From: Faeciplasma sp045660445
GTDB lineage: Bacteria; Bacillota; Clostridia; Oscillospirales; Ruminococcaceae
Assembly: GCA_045660445.1 (NCBI GenBank)
Contig: JAZRDR010000012.1
Span: forward strand, 62,001 to 126,000
DNA: 64,000 bases
Direction: 5' to 3'
The notes below the pieces were generated by a model, which saw only the letters and a program-made list of their open reading frames with translations, searched no databases and was not told where the DNA came from. Shown here piece by piece: positions 32,653-41,332 of this stretch (the first letter of the stretch is position 1; every line of letters begins with the position of its first letter). Position numbers and translations under genes: made by a program.

Positions 32653-33360
32653 TTACTTAGCTTCTGAATCCCACTTATAGCCATAGCCCCAGATAGTGGT
32701 TATGTATTTCGGATCGGATGGCTCGTCCTCGATCTTCATTCTGATTCGTCTTATATTAACGTCGACGATCTTTTCTTCGCCGTAATAGTTTTCGCCCCAA
32801 ATATGGTGCAAAATGCTTATTCTGTCAAGAGCCGTGTTTTGATTCTTTAAGAAATATTCCATTATCTGATATTCGACCTGTGTTAAATCAATAGGCTCAC
32901 CGTTTTTATATACGACACGGCTTTTAAGGTTTATGGAGAAGGGCCCCGACTTTATTTCAGGCTTTTCCTCGGCTCGCTGTCCCGAAGAAAGGCTTACTCT
33001 GCGGCAAACGGCGTCAACACGCGCAATAAGCTCTGAGATCGAGAAAGGCTTTGTGATATAGTCATCGGCGCCGATCATTAAGGATGAGACCTTGTCCATC
33101 TCCTGAGATTTTGCGCTTAGCATGATTATGCCAACGGTGTCGCTTCTTTCTCTAAGCATTTTGCAGACAGTGAAGCCATCTATACCGGGCATCATAATGT
33201 CCAAAAGTGCAACCTCGAAGTTGCCGCCTGCTTCATCGAACGCTTTAACAGCATCCTCTCCGCAGTTGACATCCACAACGTCATATCCGCTTCGCTTAAG
33301 GTTTAATACCACGAACTCGCGGATGGAATCCTCATCCTCGCAAACTAAAATTCTTCTCAT
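32653..33360 (-). CDS. OmpR-family response regulator
   Basis: 235 residues: receiver domain with acidic pair 'VCEDEDS', phosphoacceptor Asp in 'VALLDIMMPGIDG' near 54, Thr/Ser 'IIMLSAKSQ' and Lys 'ITKPFS', followed by a winged-helix DNA-binding domain ('VEYQIMEYFLKNQNTAL' to 'ITTIWGYGYKW'). ATG at 33360 follows GGAG; four extra in-frame codons include that site. Pairs with the kinase immediately downstream. Confidence 0.95.
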   Translation of the reverse strand: MRRILVCEDEDSIREFVVLNLKRSGYDVVDVNCGEDAVKAFDEAGGNFEVALLDIMMPGIDGFTVCKMLRERSDTVGIIMLSAKSQEMDKVSSLMIGADDYITKPFSISELIARVDAVCRRVSLSSGQRAEEKPEIKSGPFSINLKSRVVYKNGEPIDLTQVEYQIMEYFLKNQNTALDRISILHHIWGENYYGEEKIVDVNIRRIRMKIEDEPSDPKYITTIWGYGYKWDSEAK

Positions 33361-33376
33361 AAAAGTCTCCAAATAA

Positions 33377-34681
33377 TTATTCTAAACAAAACAAATTGTC
33401 AAGTATCTCGTCGTTTGTCAAAACCAAGGGTTCGCTTTGGTCGGCAATGGTTTTAACGAAGTATTGTCTTCTATCCGTTTGTGCGGCAAGGCGATATCCC
33501 GAATCCTCGGTATATTTTTGCGAGTCACTCTCACGGGCTGAAACAACGCTCATAATAGGTGTCATCTCGCTGATATCAGAAACAGCGGAATCGTATTTAT
33601 AGAAAGTGACCTCACCTGTTTGTGTGTCCGTCTTTGCGGTTATCAATCCAAGCCAACGGTTAGGAATAGTTATAACAAACGAGCCTGTTAAGGAATAATA
33701 GGAATTCGATTTAAGCTTGAGTGACATATTCTCATGGTTGAATTCATACCATATCGTCATATATTCGCTTGATGAAACGCTTTGCTGATATCCCGTAAAG
33801 TTGGATACCGTCGGGATCTCGATCACTCCGTCACCATCATAGTCGATACTTAAGTATCCCGCAGGACGGCGAGACTGATCTCTCAGACCGAAAATTTCGT
33901 TTGTCGGGCTGACAAGTCCGTCATCAGACATATAAATGATGTCGGTGCTGACCGCTCCCCCCTCATCGAGGATGTCAAGATAAAGAGCGTGTTCGGTTTC
34001 ATTGATCTTGCCGAAGTTATAAGACATTATGCTAGCGGCATAATAATTCAAGGTCAGTTCATAGGGGGTATAGTTTACACCGTCGGGCGATTTTATCACG
34101 CTAACCGTGGGATAGTCGCCTGCTTTGTTTGACAAAACAAGCTCATCCTCGCCGCATCCGTCGATATCAAAGCGTTCAAGCACGGTGTATGAATTTTCAT
34201 AAATAGTCGCAAGATTTTCGCTGATATAGCGATACATTCTGACTTGGTTTTCGTCAAATGCGCCTGCTCTGTATCCGATTACAATATCAACAGTTTTTCC
34301 CAACGGGTGAATGATGATTTTATCAACCGCCGATCCGACACCGGATGCTGTGCAGGTAAGACTCCAGCTTCCGTTTTCATCTGTGTCCAAAACTGCGATA
34401 CTTACATTTGATTCATTTGCGGTTTCGCTATAAAATGCCAAGGCCTCGTTCCCATCACTTCCATCAATATCCGCCAGGACTATCGCAGAACGATACTCCC
34501 CCGAATGGGGATATTCAAGAGAGATGTTTTTGCCAAGCTCTGAAGTAAGGGCTTGGTAGATGGCTGTCTGCTCCTCGGCGATTACGGGAGAGGTTAAAAG
34601 ATCCTCGACTGAAAATGTGATACTGCGGCAACCGGTTAGCAAAACACTCGCACAAAGAACAAGCAAAAGTATTCTTTTCAC
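33377..34681 (-). CDS. Lipoprotein with FG-GAP/VCBS-like repeats, upstream of two-component genes
   Basis: 434 residues. Signal 'LLLVLCASVLLTGC' with the lipidated Cys at about 18. The mature part has at least three acidic, calcium-site-like turns: 'LADIDGSDGNEALAFY', 'RFDIDGCGEDELVLSN' and 'SIDYDGDGVIEIPTVS', each starting a beta-rich stretch, which is the layout of FG-GAP/VCBS propeller blades. Start is GTG 34681 with GGCGGTG upstream. The stop lies 16 bases before the response-regulator ATG and no terminator intervenes, so the three genes are probably one operon. I do not recognise a named family; a surface sensor or inhibitor for the kinase is inferred from position only. Confidence 0.75.
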   Translation of the reverse strand: MKRILLLVLCASVLLTGCRSITFSVEDLLTSPVIAEEQTAIYQALTSELGKNISLEYPHSGEYRSAIVLADIDGSDGNEALAFYSETANESNVSIAVLDTDENGSWSLTCTASGVGSAVDKIIIHPLGKTVDIVIGYRAGAFDENQVRMYRYISENLATIYENSYTVLERFDIDGCGEDELVLSNKAGDYPTVSVIKSPDGVNYTPYELTLNYYAASIMSYNFGKINETEHALYLDILDEGGAVSTDIIYMSDDGLVSPTNEIFGLRDQSRRPAGYLSIDYDGDGVIEIPTVSNFTGYQQSVSSSEYMTIWYEFNHENMSLKLKSNSYYSLTGSFVITIPNRWLGLITAKTDTQTGEVTFYKYDSAVSDISEMTPIMSVVSARESDSQKYTEDSGYRLAAQTDRRQYFVKTIADQSEPLVLTNDEILDNLFCLE

Positions 34682-34696
34682 ATTTTCACCGCCTAA

Positions 34697-34737
34697 ATAA
34701 AAAATAAGACAAGGCGTAGTACGCCTTATCTTATTTT
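34697..34737 (-). terminator. Terminator after citrate synthase
   Basis: Stem AAGGCG/CGCCTT with loop TAGTA, extended by AATAAGA/TCTTATT with one mismatch; minus-strand T-run TTTTTTATTT follows. Confidence 0.88.
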
Positions 34738-34795
34738 ATCACAAAACTGTGTTAGTTGCAAGCAATTGTTATAATATTCTTGTGAAAACTTGAAC

Positions 34796-36154
34796 TTATG
34801 TTCGCTCGCTGATCGGGACGTATTTCTTCTCAGACTTGAGCGCCTTATATGCAGGGCGCATGATGCGCTTTCCGGTTACAAGCTCTTCAAATCTGTGAGC
34901 CGACCAACCAACGATTCTGGCGCAAGCAAAGAGTGCTGTCGAGATCTCCTCCGGGATCTTAAGCATTCTGTAGCAAAGGCCGGAATACATATCGATATTT
35001 GCACACATCGACTTTTCAACGCCTGTGGTTTCATAGAACACTTCAGGGGTCAAGCGCTCGATAGCGTCCAAAAGCTTAAAGTCAGCTTCGAAGTCTGTTC
35101 CCTTTGCCATTCTTTCAGTCTCGCGCTTTAAGATGACACATCTGGGATCGGACATTGTGTATACAGCGTGGCCCATACCATAGATAAGACCTGTGCGGTC
35201 GCTCGCTTCCTTCTTAAGGATCTTTATGAGCATTTCCTTGATCTCTTCGTCGTCATTCCAATCCTTTACGTTAGCCTTAATGTAGTCAAGCTGTTCTAAG
35301 ACCTTCAAGTTAGCACCGCCGTGACGGTGGCCCTTAAGCGAGCCAACTGAAGCGGCATATGCAGAATAGGCATCAGTTCCGGATGAAGTTAAAACTCGGC
35401 AGGTGAAGGTTGAGTTGTTACCGCCGCCATGCTCTGCGTGAAGCATTAAGATAAGATCCAAAAGCTTTGCTTCTTCGTATGTATAGAATCTATCCTTGCG
35501 GAGCATGGAAAGAATGGTCTCAGCAGTCGATTCCTCCGGTCTTAACTGGTGCATATACATACTCTTGCCGTCATAAGCACGGCGCTTGACCTGATATGCG
35601 GCTGTCATAATAAGCGGAAGCTTCGCAATGATAGAAATAGCGGTGTAAAGCTCTTCAATAGGGGTCTTAGCTTCGGGATTGTCTTCATAAGAATAAAGAG
35701 CTAAGATAGAACGCTCAAGCTTGTTCATTATGTTTTTCGAGGGGGCTTTTAAAATCATATCCTCGAAGAATCCGTTGGGAAGCTCGCGGTTATAGGAAAG
35801 AGTTTTTTCGAAATGACTAAGCTCCTCGGCATTGGGGAGATTGCCCATAAGCAAAAGGTATGCAACTTCTTCAAAGCCAAAGCGATCCTCTTCCTGAACG
35901 CGTCCGATTATATCGTTGATGTCATATCCGCGGAAAAAGAGTTCGCCGGGGATGGCGAGCTTTTCGCCCTCGTTCATTACATAACCGTGAACGTTACAGA
36001 TGTTTGTAAGTCCTGCAACGACACCTGTGCCGTCGGCGTTTCGTAATCCTCTCTTAACATCGAATTTTGTATAGTATTTGGGATCGATTTTATTGCTGGC
36101 AGAAAAGTCTTCTAAAAAAGCTTGTTTTGCCTTTTCATCGAGATTGAGATTCAT
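34796..36154 (-). CDS. Citrate synthase
   Basis: Si-type citrate synthase fold, 452 residues, condensing acetyl-CoA and oxaloacetate. Catalytic residues are visible: His in 'KGHRHGGAN' and 'GMGHAVYTMSDPR', and Asp in 'CANIDMYSG'; 'LMLHAEHGGGNNSTF' is the family block. The N-terminus of about 40 residues is longer than in the Escherichia coli enzyme but usual for the Clostridia form. ATG at 36154 follows AAAGGAG; six extra codons upstream (TTG) contain that site. It stands alone between a consensus promoter and a terminator, probably for glutamate supply; 2-methylcitrate activity cannot be excluded. Confidence 0.93.
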   Translation of the reverse strand: MNLNLDEKAKQAFLEDFSASNKIDPKYYTKFDVKRGLRNADGTGVVAGLTNICNVHGYVMNEGEKLAIPGELFFRGYDINDIIGRVQEEDRFGFEEVAYLLLMGNLPNAEELSHFEKTLSYNRELPNGFFEDMILKAPSKNIMNKLERSILALYSYEDNPEAKTPIEELYTAISIIAKLPLIMTAAYQVKRRAYDGKSMYMHQLRPEESTAETILSMLRKDRFYTYEEAKLLDLILMLHAEHGGGNNSTFTCRVLTSSGTDAYSAYAASVGSLKGHRHGGANLKVLEQLDYIKANVKDWNDDEEIKEMLIKILKKEASDRTGLIYGMGHAVYTMSDPRCVILKRETERMAKGTDFEADFKLLDAIERLTPEVFYETTGVEKSMCANIDMYSGLCYRMLKIPEEISTALFACARIVGWSAHRFEELVTGKRIMRPAYKALKSEKKYVPISERT

Positions 36155-36194
36155 ACTTCGTTCTCCTTTCAAAAGTGATGGAATATACTACACA

Positions 36195-36223
36195 ATTATA
36201 GACTAAGTGGCATGTGTTGTCAA
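36195..36223 (-). promoter_or_regulatory. Consensus promoter of citrate synthase
   Basis: Minus strand TTGACA (36218-36223), 17 bases, TATAAT (36195-36200), both hexamers perfect, about 35 bases before the ribosome binding site. Confidence 0.88.
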
Positions 36224-36390
36224 CCATTTTTGCATAGTTTGTGACATTAAATTTCATTTTTTGGTGGTTTCGGGCTTATTTTAATGGCGAATCTGCCCGA
36301 TTTTTGCAAGACAGCGGAAAATTAGTGTCATTTTTGCCTGCACAGCTCACCCCTATAATGCAGCACTTGTGCCGCATCCGTTTCGCAAAC

Positions 36391-36419
36391 AAAAAGCTCT
36401 GCCAAAGCAGAGCTTTTTT
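36391..36419 (-). terminator. Terminator after the LtaS-like gene
   Basis: Twelve-bp stem AAAAAGCTCTGC / GCAGAGCTTTTT with loop CAAA; T/A-runs on both sides, so it can work in both directions. Confidence 0.88.
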
Positions 36420-36421
36420 CA

Positions 36422-38395
36422 CTACCTTTCATTGATCATCCAATATGTATAGTAGTTATAGATATTCATTATCTCATCTTTATATGTATCCGTGCGCTCA
36501 TACCAAGCGTGGAATCTATCGTAATAGCCCCATGTGTTCTGCGCAATGGAAATGTCACGAGTATCCATTATCATCTGATACTCAGCGCTAAGCGGAACAC
36601 CTGCATATTCAAGCGCGGTAAGTCCCAAATAGTTAGGGCTCATAATGCCAAGATCTTTCCCGCCTTCACCGATATCATAGTTTGTCCAAATCACAAACGG
36701 AGTCATATATCTTGTTAAGAAGCTGTTTACAAGCTGCTGTCTATAAGGTGCAAGAAGGTTGATAAGCTGATGTTCTACGTTCGGCTGATGATCTCCGAAG
36801 AAAACGATCATCGTATCCTCTTCAACACCCTCGAAATATGTGATAAGCTCTTCAAGTGCTTCGTCCGAATCCTTGACAAGGGAAAGGTACTGCTCTGCTC
36901 TTGGGAATTCGCCGTCATAATTGGTGATGTGAACATCGGTTTCAAAATCCTCACCGTCATATTCATACGAACTGTGGTTTTGCACGGTAACTGCAAAGAT
37001 GAACATTTTTTCATCCTCAGCCTTGCTTTCAAATTCCTTTATAACCTCTTTATAGAAGAAGCTGTCACTTATAAGCGTGCGTATGTATTCAACATCGTCG
37101 CCAAAGCCCTTTTCCCAGCGGTCAGCGCTTACGTAAACACCGTGGTCGTCTGACATATCTTCGCCAGAGATGAAATCATCAAATCCCATAAAGGGATAGA
37201 TAGAATTGCGCTTCCAGCAGATCTCATAGAAAGGATGCATTGCGACAGCGCGATATCCATATCCGCCCAAGTATGATGCCAGCGAGGGGATCTCACCGGT
37301 TATATGCTGCATATATGCATAGCAGCTATTAGGCATATTAAGCATCGAAAGGCTTGTAAGCACTTCAAACTCGGTGTTGCAGGTGCCCCCTCCCAAAACG
37401 GAAACCAAAAGCTTTCCATGAGGATAGTCTCTCGTTAAGCTATCGAAGTATTCCATATAAGGATTGTCGGTTCTAAGCTTGCCAACGTCGGAAAGATCTG
37501 CAAAGCTTTCGTTCATAACAAAGATGATGTTGGGAAGTTCCTTGCCATCTTCAAGCTCTTCATCGGTATATTGAGCCAAGAACTCCTCTACCGCTTCATA
37601 AGAATAGCCGACAGGCTCGTCGAACTGCATCTTTTTGCAGTTGATATAAAAGCTTAAAGCAATGCCGTTTAAATCATTTGTCGATTCCTGATCGAATGTG
37701 CTTGTTGAAAAGGCAGTGTGATCGAGCGATGTGATTGTATAAACGCAGTTAAAGGTTATTGCCGCGCCAACCAAAACCGCAGGGATTCTTAACCACCACT
37801 TGGGATACGTAAGCTTGAACTGCCAAACAAGTGCAATAAGCGCAACACACAAGACTGTACCCAAAAGAAGTGCAACGCTGAAGTGCCAATTCTCGGGTGA
37901 TGTAACGGTCATCGCGGTGCGGATGGCATATAAGTCTGTTGGTACAAGAGGGGTTCCTCTTATCATATGCACCATTTCGTTGGCGGTGTGTGCAAACCAG
38001 CTTATCGAAAGACCGAAGGTCATCGCAATTCGGGGCGATTGTGTAAACACAAAAACCACAAATTCAATTGCGACATAAAAAATCAGATTCATCTCGTATA
38101 TATACGATGTGTATTTCGGCGCTCCGACAAGCAATCGGACCATCTCAAAAATCAGAAACGGCCCTGCAAACAGTATTACTAATGACAATACACTTTCAAG
38201 CCATTTAGGAAGCTTAAGCTTTAAAACAAGCAACACCGTCATCACCGAAAAAAGCGCAAGACACTTAATTGCGCCCTTAAAGTCGAACTCGCCGGATGCC
38301 CAAAACTGCGTTATATTTAAAAGAATAAGCAAAAGAATTGCGGCACTTATACATATTCCGACAATAAGCGGTTTTTTATCTTTCAGTTTGATCAT
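36422..38395 (-). CDS. LtaS-like membrane sulfatase-fold phosphoglycerol transferase
   Basis: 657 residues: five transmembrane helices in the first 210 residues, then an extracellular alkaline-phosphatase/sulfatase domain. Visible are the metal Glu in 'IFVMNESFADL', the catalytic Thr block 'LGGGTCNTEFEVLTSLSMLN', 'AMHPFYEICWKRNSIYPFMG', and the C-terminal metal site 'MIVFFGDHQPNVEH'. This is the LTA synthase family, which polymerises or transfers glycerol phosphate from phosphatidylglycerol; pgsA in the same window supplies that lipid precursor. 'GGGTxNTEFE' is typical of the Firmicutes LtaS/phosphoglycerol-transferase group. Single gene; polymer type (lipoteichoic acid or glycolipid decoration) unknown. 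Confidence 0.9.
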   Translation of the reverse strand: MIKLKDKKPLIVGICISAAILLLILLNITQFWASGEFDFKGAIKCLALFSVMTVLLVLKLKLPKWLESVLSLVILFAGPFLIFEMVRLLVGAPKYTSYIYEMNLIFYVAIEFVVFVFTQSPRIAMTFGLSISWFAHTANEMVHMIRGTPLVPTDLYAIRTAMTVTSPENWHFSVALLLGTVLCVALIALVWQFKLTYPKWWLRIPAVLVGAAITFNCVYTITSLDHTAFSTSTFDQESTNDLNGIALSFYINCKKMQFDEPVGYSYEAVEEFLAQYTDEELEDGKELPNIIFVMNESFADLSDVGKLRTDNPYMEYFDSLTRDYPHGKLLVSVLGGGTCNTEFEVLTSLSMLNMPNSCYAYMQHITGEIPSLASYLGGYGYRAVAMHPFYEICWKRNSIYPFMGFDDFISGEDMSDDHGVYVSADRWEKGFGDDVEYIRTLISDSFFYKEVIKEFESKAEDEKMFIFAVTVQNHSSYEYDGEDFETDVHITNYDGEFPRAEQYLSLVKDSDEALEELITYFEGVEEDTMIVFFGDHQPNVEHQLINLLAPYRQQLVNSFLTRYMTPFVIWTNYDIGEGGKDLGIMSPNYLGLTALEYAGVPLSAEYQMIMDTRDISIAQNTWGYYDRFHAWYERTDTYKDEIMNIYNYYTYWMINER

Positions 38396-38419
38396 TTTCT
38401 ACCTGCTTTGCAAAATAGT

Positions 38420-38454
38420 GCACAGCCCGCCTTTATGGTAAAGACAGGCTGTGC
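38420..38454 (-). terminator. Two-tier hairpin after the CotH-protein gene
   Basis: Outer stem GCACAGCC (38420-38427) / GGCTGTGC (38447-38454), inner CTTTA/TAAAG. The following minus-strand T-run is weak (ACTATTTTG). Confidence 0.65.
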
Positions 38455-38472
38455 GAGTTTACCTTTGTTTTA

Positions 38473-41199
38473 TTATTTCTTTCGGAAAGTAGCTGTTAAG
38501 TCAAGGGAGGTTTTGGGATTGACGGTGATGGACGATGCATCGCCTTCATAAGATCCCGTCCAGCCAACGAATTCGTAACCGGGTGCAGGAACAGCCTCGA
38601 TAAGGATCTTATAACCGGACATGTATGTTCCGCTCCAGGATTTGTCGTCAAGAGGTAGCTCGTGTCCGTTAACGTTAACGGTTCCGATCTTGCTATCGTT
38701 AATTTTAACTGCTACGTTGTTATTCTTTGTGCCCTTGATATCCAAATCCTTCTTAAGAATGCTAAGGAAGGCGTTCTTACGGTTTTTAACCCAATTAGAC
38801 CAATGATCAACATTTTTCTTAATGTCGCTAACCGATCTCCAGCCGACAAATCTGTCCATATGCTGGTCGATATATGGCGAATAAGTGTTGAAATAGTCGT
38901 TAAGCTTGCCAACGGCAAAGTCATACTCGAACGCAATGTTCATTACGTCCTCGCAAGCGACAACGAATTTTTCCTTAAAGTCATTGTTCTTGATGAGAGA
39001 CATGAATATTTCAGAGAACTGAGCATCCCAATTCAAGAGATTGTCAAGATAATCGTCGTTAACATTTTTGCCGTCTCCGTAAAGGTTCATGGCAAATTCA
39101 ACGTCGAACATTACAAATCTCCACTTGCCGTCCTGATATTCGCTGTCCTTCTTATCGGTCGAGCGCGAACGCCACCAAGCCGAGTTGTTCCAAATCCAGT
39201 CTTCGTTTGCAATATAGATCTGTGCTGCAACATACTGAGTGAAGGAATCCATGTCGATCATTTCGCAGGCCTTTTTATAGTTTTCGGGCTTGGTCATGTC
39301 GTTGTCACGAATGAAACGGCGAGTAGTATTCCAAAGCTCTTCGTCGCCCTTCTCCTCGCCCTCTTCAAGACTGCCGTTCTTAACCAAAACAACGTCTTCG
39401 TCCGGGATACCATAGTTCGATTCAACATAGAATCTGTCGATAGTTTCGGTGGTGGTGTAAAGTCCCCAATATTCACCGTCGAGGAAGCAGATAACAAGTC
39501 TATCAGCCTGAGTGCCGAAATCAAAGTTTCCAACAAACAATGACTGAGTCCATGAATCCTTGAAGGTCATGATATATGTGTCGTTACCGCCGTTGCGGAT
39601 CATAAAACGCTTATAGGATTTGACGATTTTTCCGGTATCCTCAGCGTAATTATTTTCGAAGAGCTTGTATTCAAGCTTGTTTTGGCCATATTCATCCTTG
39701 AAGTAGAATCTTAAGCTCTTTTGTGCGTTATTTCTTGACCAGCCGCCGTGGATTCTTACGCCGACATCCGAGCTGAATTCAAGCTCGTTCGAGCGGAAGA
39801 AGTCGATATGTGCAGGGCGTTCCCATTCTCCTCCGCGCTGATTGAAGTTAGCATGAGAGCTTCCGTCAAGTTCGGCCTTCGGGTTTTCCTTGCGCCAATC
39901 GTCAAATACCTTACCTGCAACATAAATACCTGTCTCATAGTCGTAAAGATCATCAGGATCCATTACGACAGAGATGACATCGACATTGCTGTATTTCTTT
40001 GCAATGCTTGAGCTTACGAAATATGTAGCGGTGGAAACAGGGCTTATATTTCCTTGCTTGTCAACAGAGATAGCACGGATGATGGTTGCCTTTTCAAATT
40101 CCTTATAGGGATAGTGCGGATCGTCGGTAACTGTAAGGTCACGCTTGTATGTATAGATAGCCTTATCGCTCGAGCGATCCTTGATGGTGAGCGCATTAGA
40201 ATATTTTTTAGAAGAGGTTGTCGGAGTGCTACCGTCTGTGGTATAATAGATAGTGCATCCGGGCTCAGCAGTGATGTGAAGAGTGAACTGGGAGCTGTAG
40301 AATCCGCTTTCCTTAGAGAATAAGGGCTTAACAACGCCTGCTTCTTCCACGGCGTTTGCCTTGCCGTTAGAAGCACCGGGGGTTGCACTCATCAAACGAA
40401 GATCATCGCTTCCGTCAGGATATCTGCCATAGGTCTGATCCTCTTCGGTTGAGGAGATCATAAACGAATCTATAAGGCTGCCGTCTTTAGCAGTGAGAAG
40501 GAGTTCTTCGTTTCCGCCAGAAATTTTATAGCTTGTATGAAGCTCGGGGGTCTTGATATTTTTGTCCGAAGCGAATACAATAATATAGCCGTTAGGCTGA
40601 ATGTTGACGCTTGGGAAGACCCACTTGAAAGGTTCTGACGCATCGTCGGAAAGCCCCACGCCTTCAAGGTTGATCACTTTGTTGCTGGGGTTATAGATTT
40701 CGATCCAGTCCTTCGATTCGCCATCCATATCGTCAAGAGTAGTCTTGTTCGAAGGACAAACCTCGTTGATAACGAGACTTGATACCTTGCCTGTTGCAAG
40801 CGACTTGTCGGTCGAGATCTTTTCCGACATATTATATCCTAACACGCCAAGCTCAACAGGTTCGGGTTCGGCGGTGGTTGTGGTTGCTTCGGTTGTGGTT
40901 GTGACAACAGTCGTTGTGGCTTCGGTCGTAGTCGTAGCCTCGGTAGTCGTAGCCTCAGTGGTCGTGGTTGCCTCTGTCGTTGTAACAGTTGTAGGCTCCT
41001 CGGTGGTAGTGGTCGGCTCGGTGGTGATTTCCTCGGGAGTCGTGGTCGTTCCTTCAGTCGTCACCTCGGGAGTCGTGGTGGTCACTACGGGCTCGTCAGT
41101 TGTGCCATCGACAGGCTTTTTTCCCTCATCGACACAAGCACAAAGCGTTGTCAGCAGTGTGATTATTGCCAATAACATAGCAACAGTTCTCTTCATCAT
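38473..41199 (-). CDS. Large surface lipoprotein with Thr-rich linker, lamin-tail domain, CotH kinase domain and C-terminal repeat
   Basis: 908 residues. Lipobox 'LLTTLCAC' with Cys at 22; a Thr/Glu linker of TTTEA-like units at about 35-120; a lamin-tail domain at about 150-260 ('NEVCPSNKTTLDDMDG', 'DWIEIYNPSNKVINLEGVGL'); a chitobiase-like FN3 unit ('TAEPGCTIYYTTDGSTPTTS'); a CotH kinase-like domain at about 420-790 ('SHANFNQRGGEWERPAHI', 'LKSYKRFMIRNGGND', 'WRFVMFDVEFAMN' with its kinase-type D); and a C-terminal 'YEFVGWTGSYEGDASSITVN' wall-repeat unit. CotH proteins phosphorylate spore-coat proteins in Bacillus; lipoprotein versions with LTD domains are common in Ruminococcus-type fibre degraders and may act on the cell surface or on matrix components. 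MM start at 41199 follows AAGGAGG. Confidence 0.88.
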   Translation of the reverse strand: MMKRTVAMLLAIITLLTTLCACVDEGKKPVDGTTDEPVVTTTTPEVTTEGTTTTPEEITTEPTTTTEEPTTVTTTEATTTTEATTTEATTTTEATTTVVTTTTEATTTTAEPEPVELGVLGYNMSEKISTDKSLATGKVSSLVINEVCPSNKTTLDDMDGESKDWIEIYNPSNKVINLEGVGLSDDASEPFKWVFPSVNIQPNGYIIVFASDKNIKTPELHTSYKISGGNEELLLTAKDGSLIDSFMISSTEEDQTYGRYPDGSDDLRLMSATPGASNGKANAVEEAGVVKPLFSKESGFYSSQFTLHITAEPGCTIYYTTDGSTPTTSSKKYSNALTIKDRSSDKAIYTYKRDLTVTDDPHYPYKEFEKATIIRAISVDKQGNISPVSTATYFVSSSIAKKYSNVDVISVVMDPDDLYDYETGIYVAGKVFDDWRKENPKAELDGSSHANFNQRGGEWERPAHIDFFRSNELEFSSDVGVRIHGGWSRNNAQKSLRFYFKDEYGQNKLEYKLFENNYAEDTGKIVKSYKRFMIRNGGNDTYIMTFKDSWTQSLFVGNFDFGTQADRLVICFLDGEYWGLYTTTETIDRFYVESNYGIPDEDVVLVKNGSLEEGEEKGDEELWNTTRRFIRDNDMTKPENYKKACEMIDMDSFTQYVAAQIYIANEDWIWNNSAWWRSRSTDKKDSEYQDGKWRFVMFDVEFAMNLYGDGKNVNDDYLDNLLNWDAQFSEIFMSLIKNNDFKEKFVVACEDVMNIAFEYDFAVGKLNDYFNTYSPYIDQHMDRFVGWRSVSDIKKNVDHWSNWVKNRKNAFLSILKKDLDIKGTKNNNVAVKINDSKIGTVNVNGHELPLDDKSWSGTYMSGYKILIEAVPAPGYEFVGWTGSYEGDASSITVNPKTSLDLTATFRKK

Positions 41200-41235
41200 G
41201 TGTTTAACCTCCTTAATGGGGATATAATCAAGCAC

Positions 41236-41264
41236 ATTATACTATATTAAACTTACAATTTCAA
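41236..41264 (-). promoter_or_regulatory. Promoter of the CotH-protein gene
   Basis: Minus strand TTGAAA (41259-41264), 17 bases, TATAAT (41236-41241). Confidence 0.8.
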
Positions 41265-41332
41265 TAACAAAAAGAAAAATGGCGTTAATTTTTTAAAAAT
41301 TTTATACATACATCATAAGAAAGGAAACAAAC

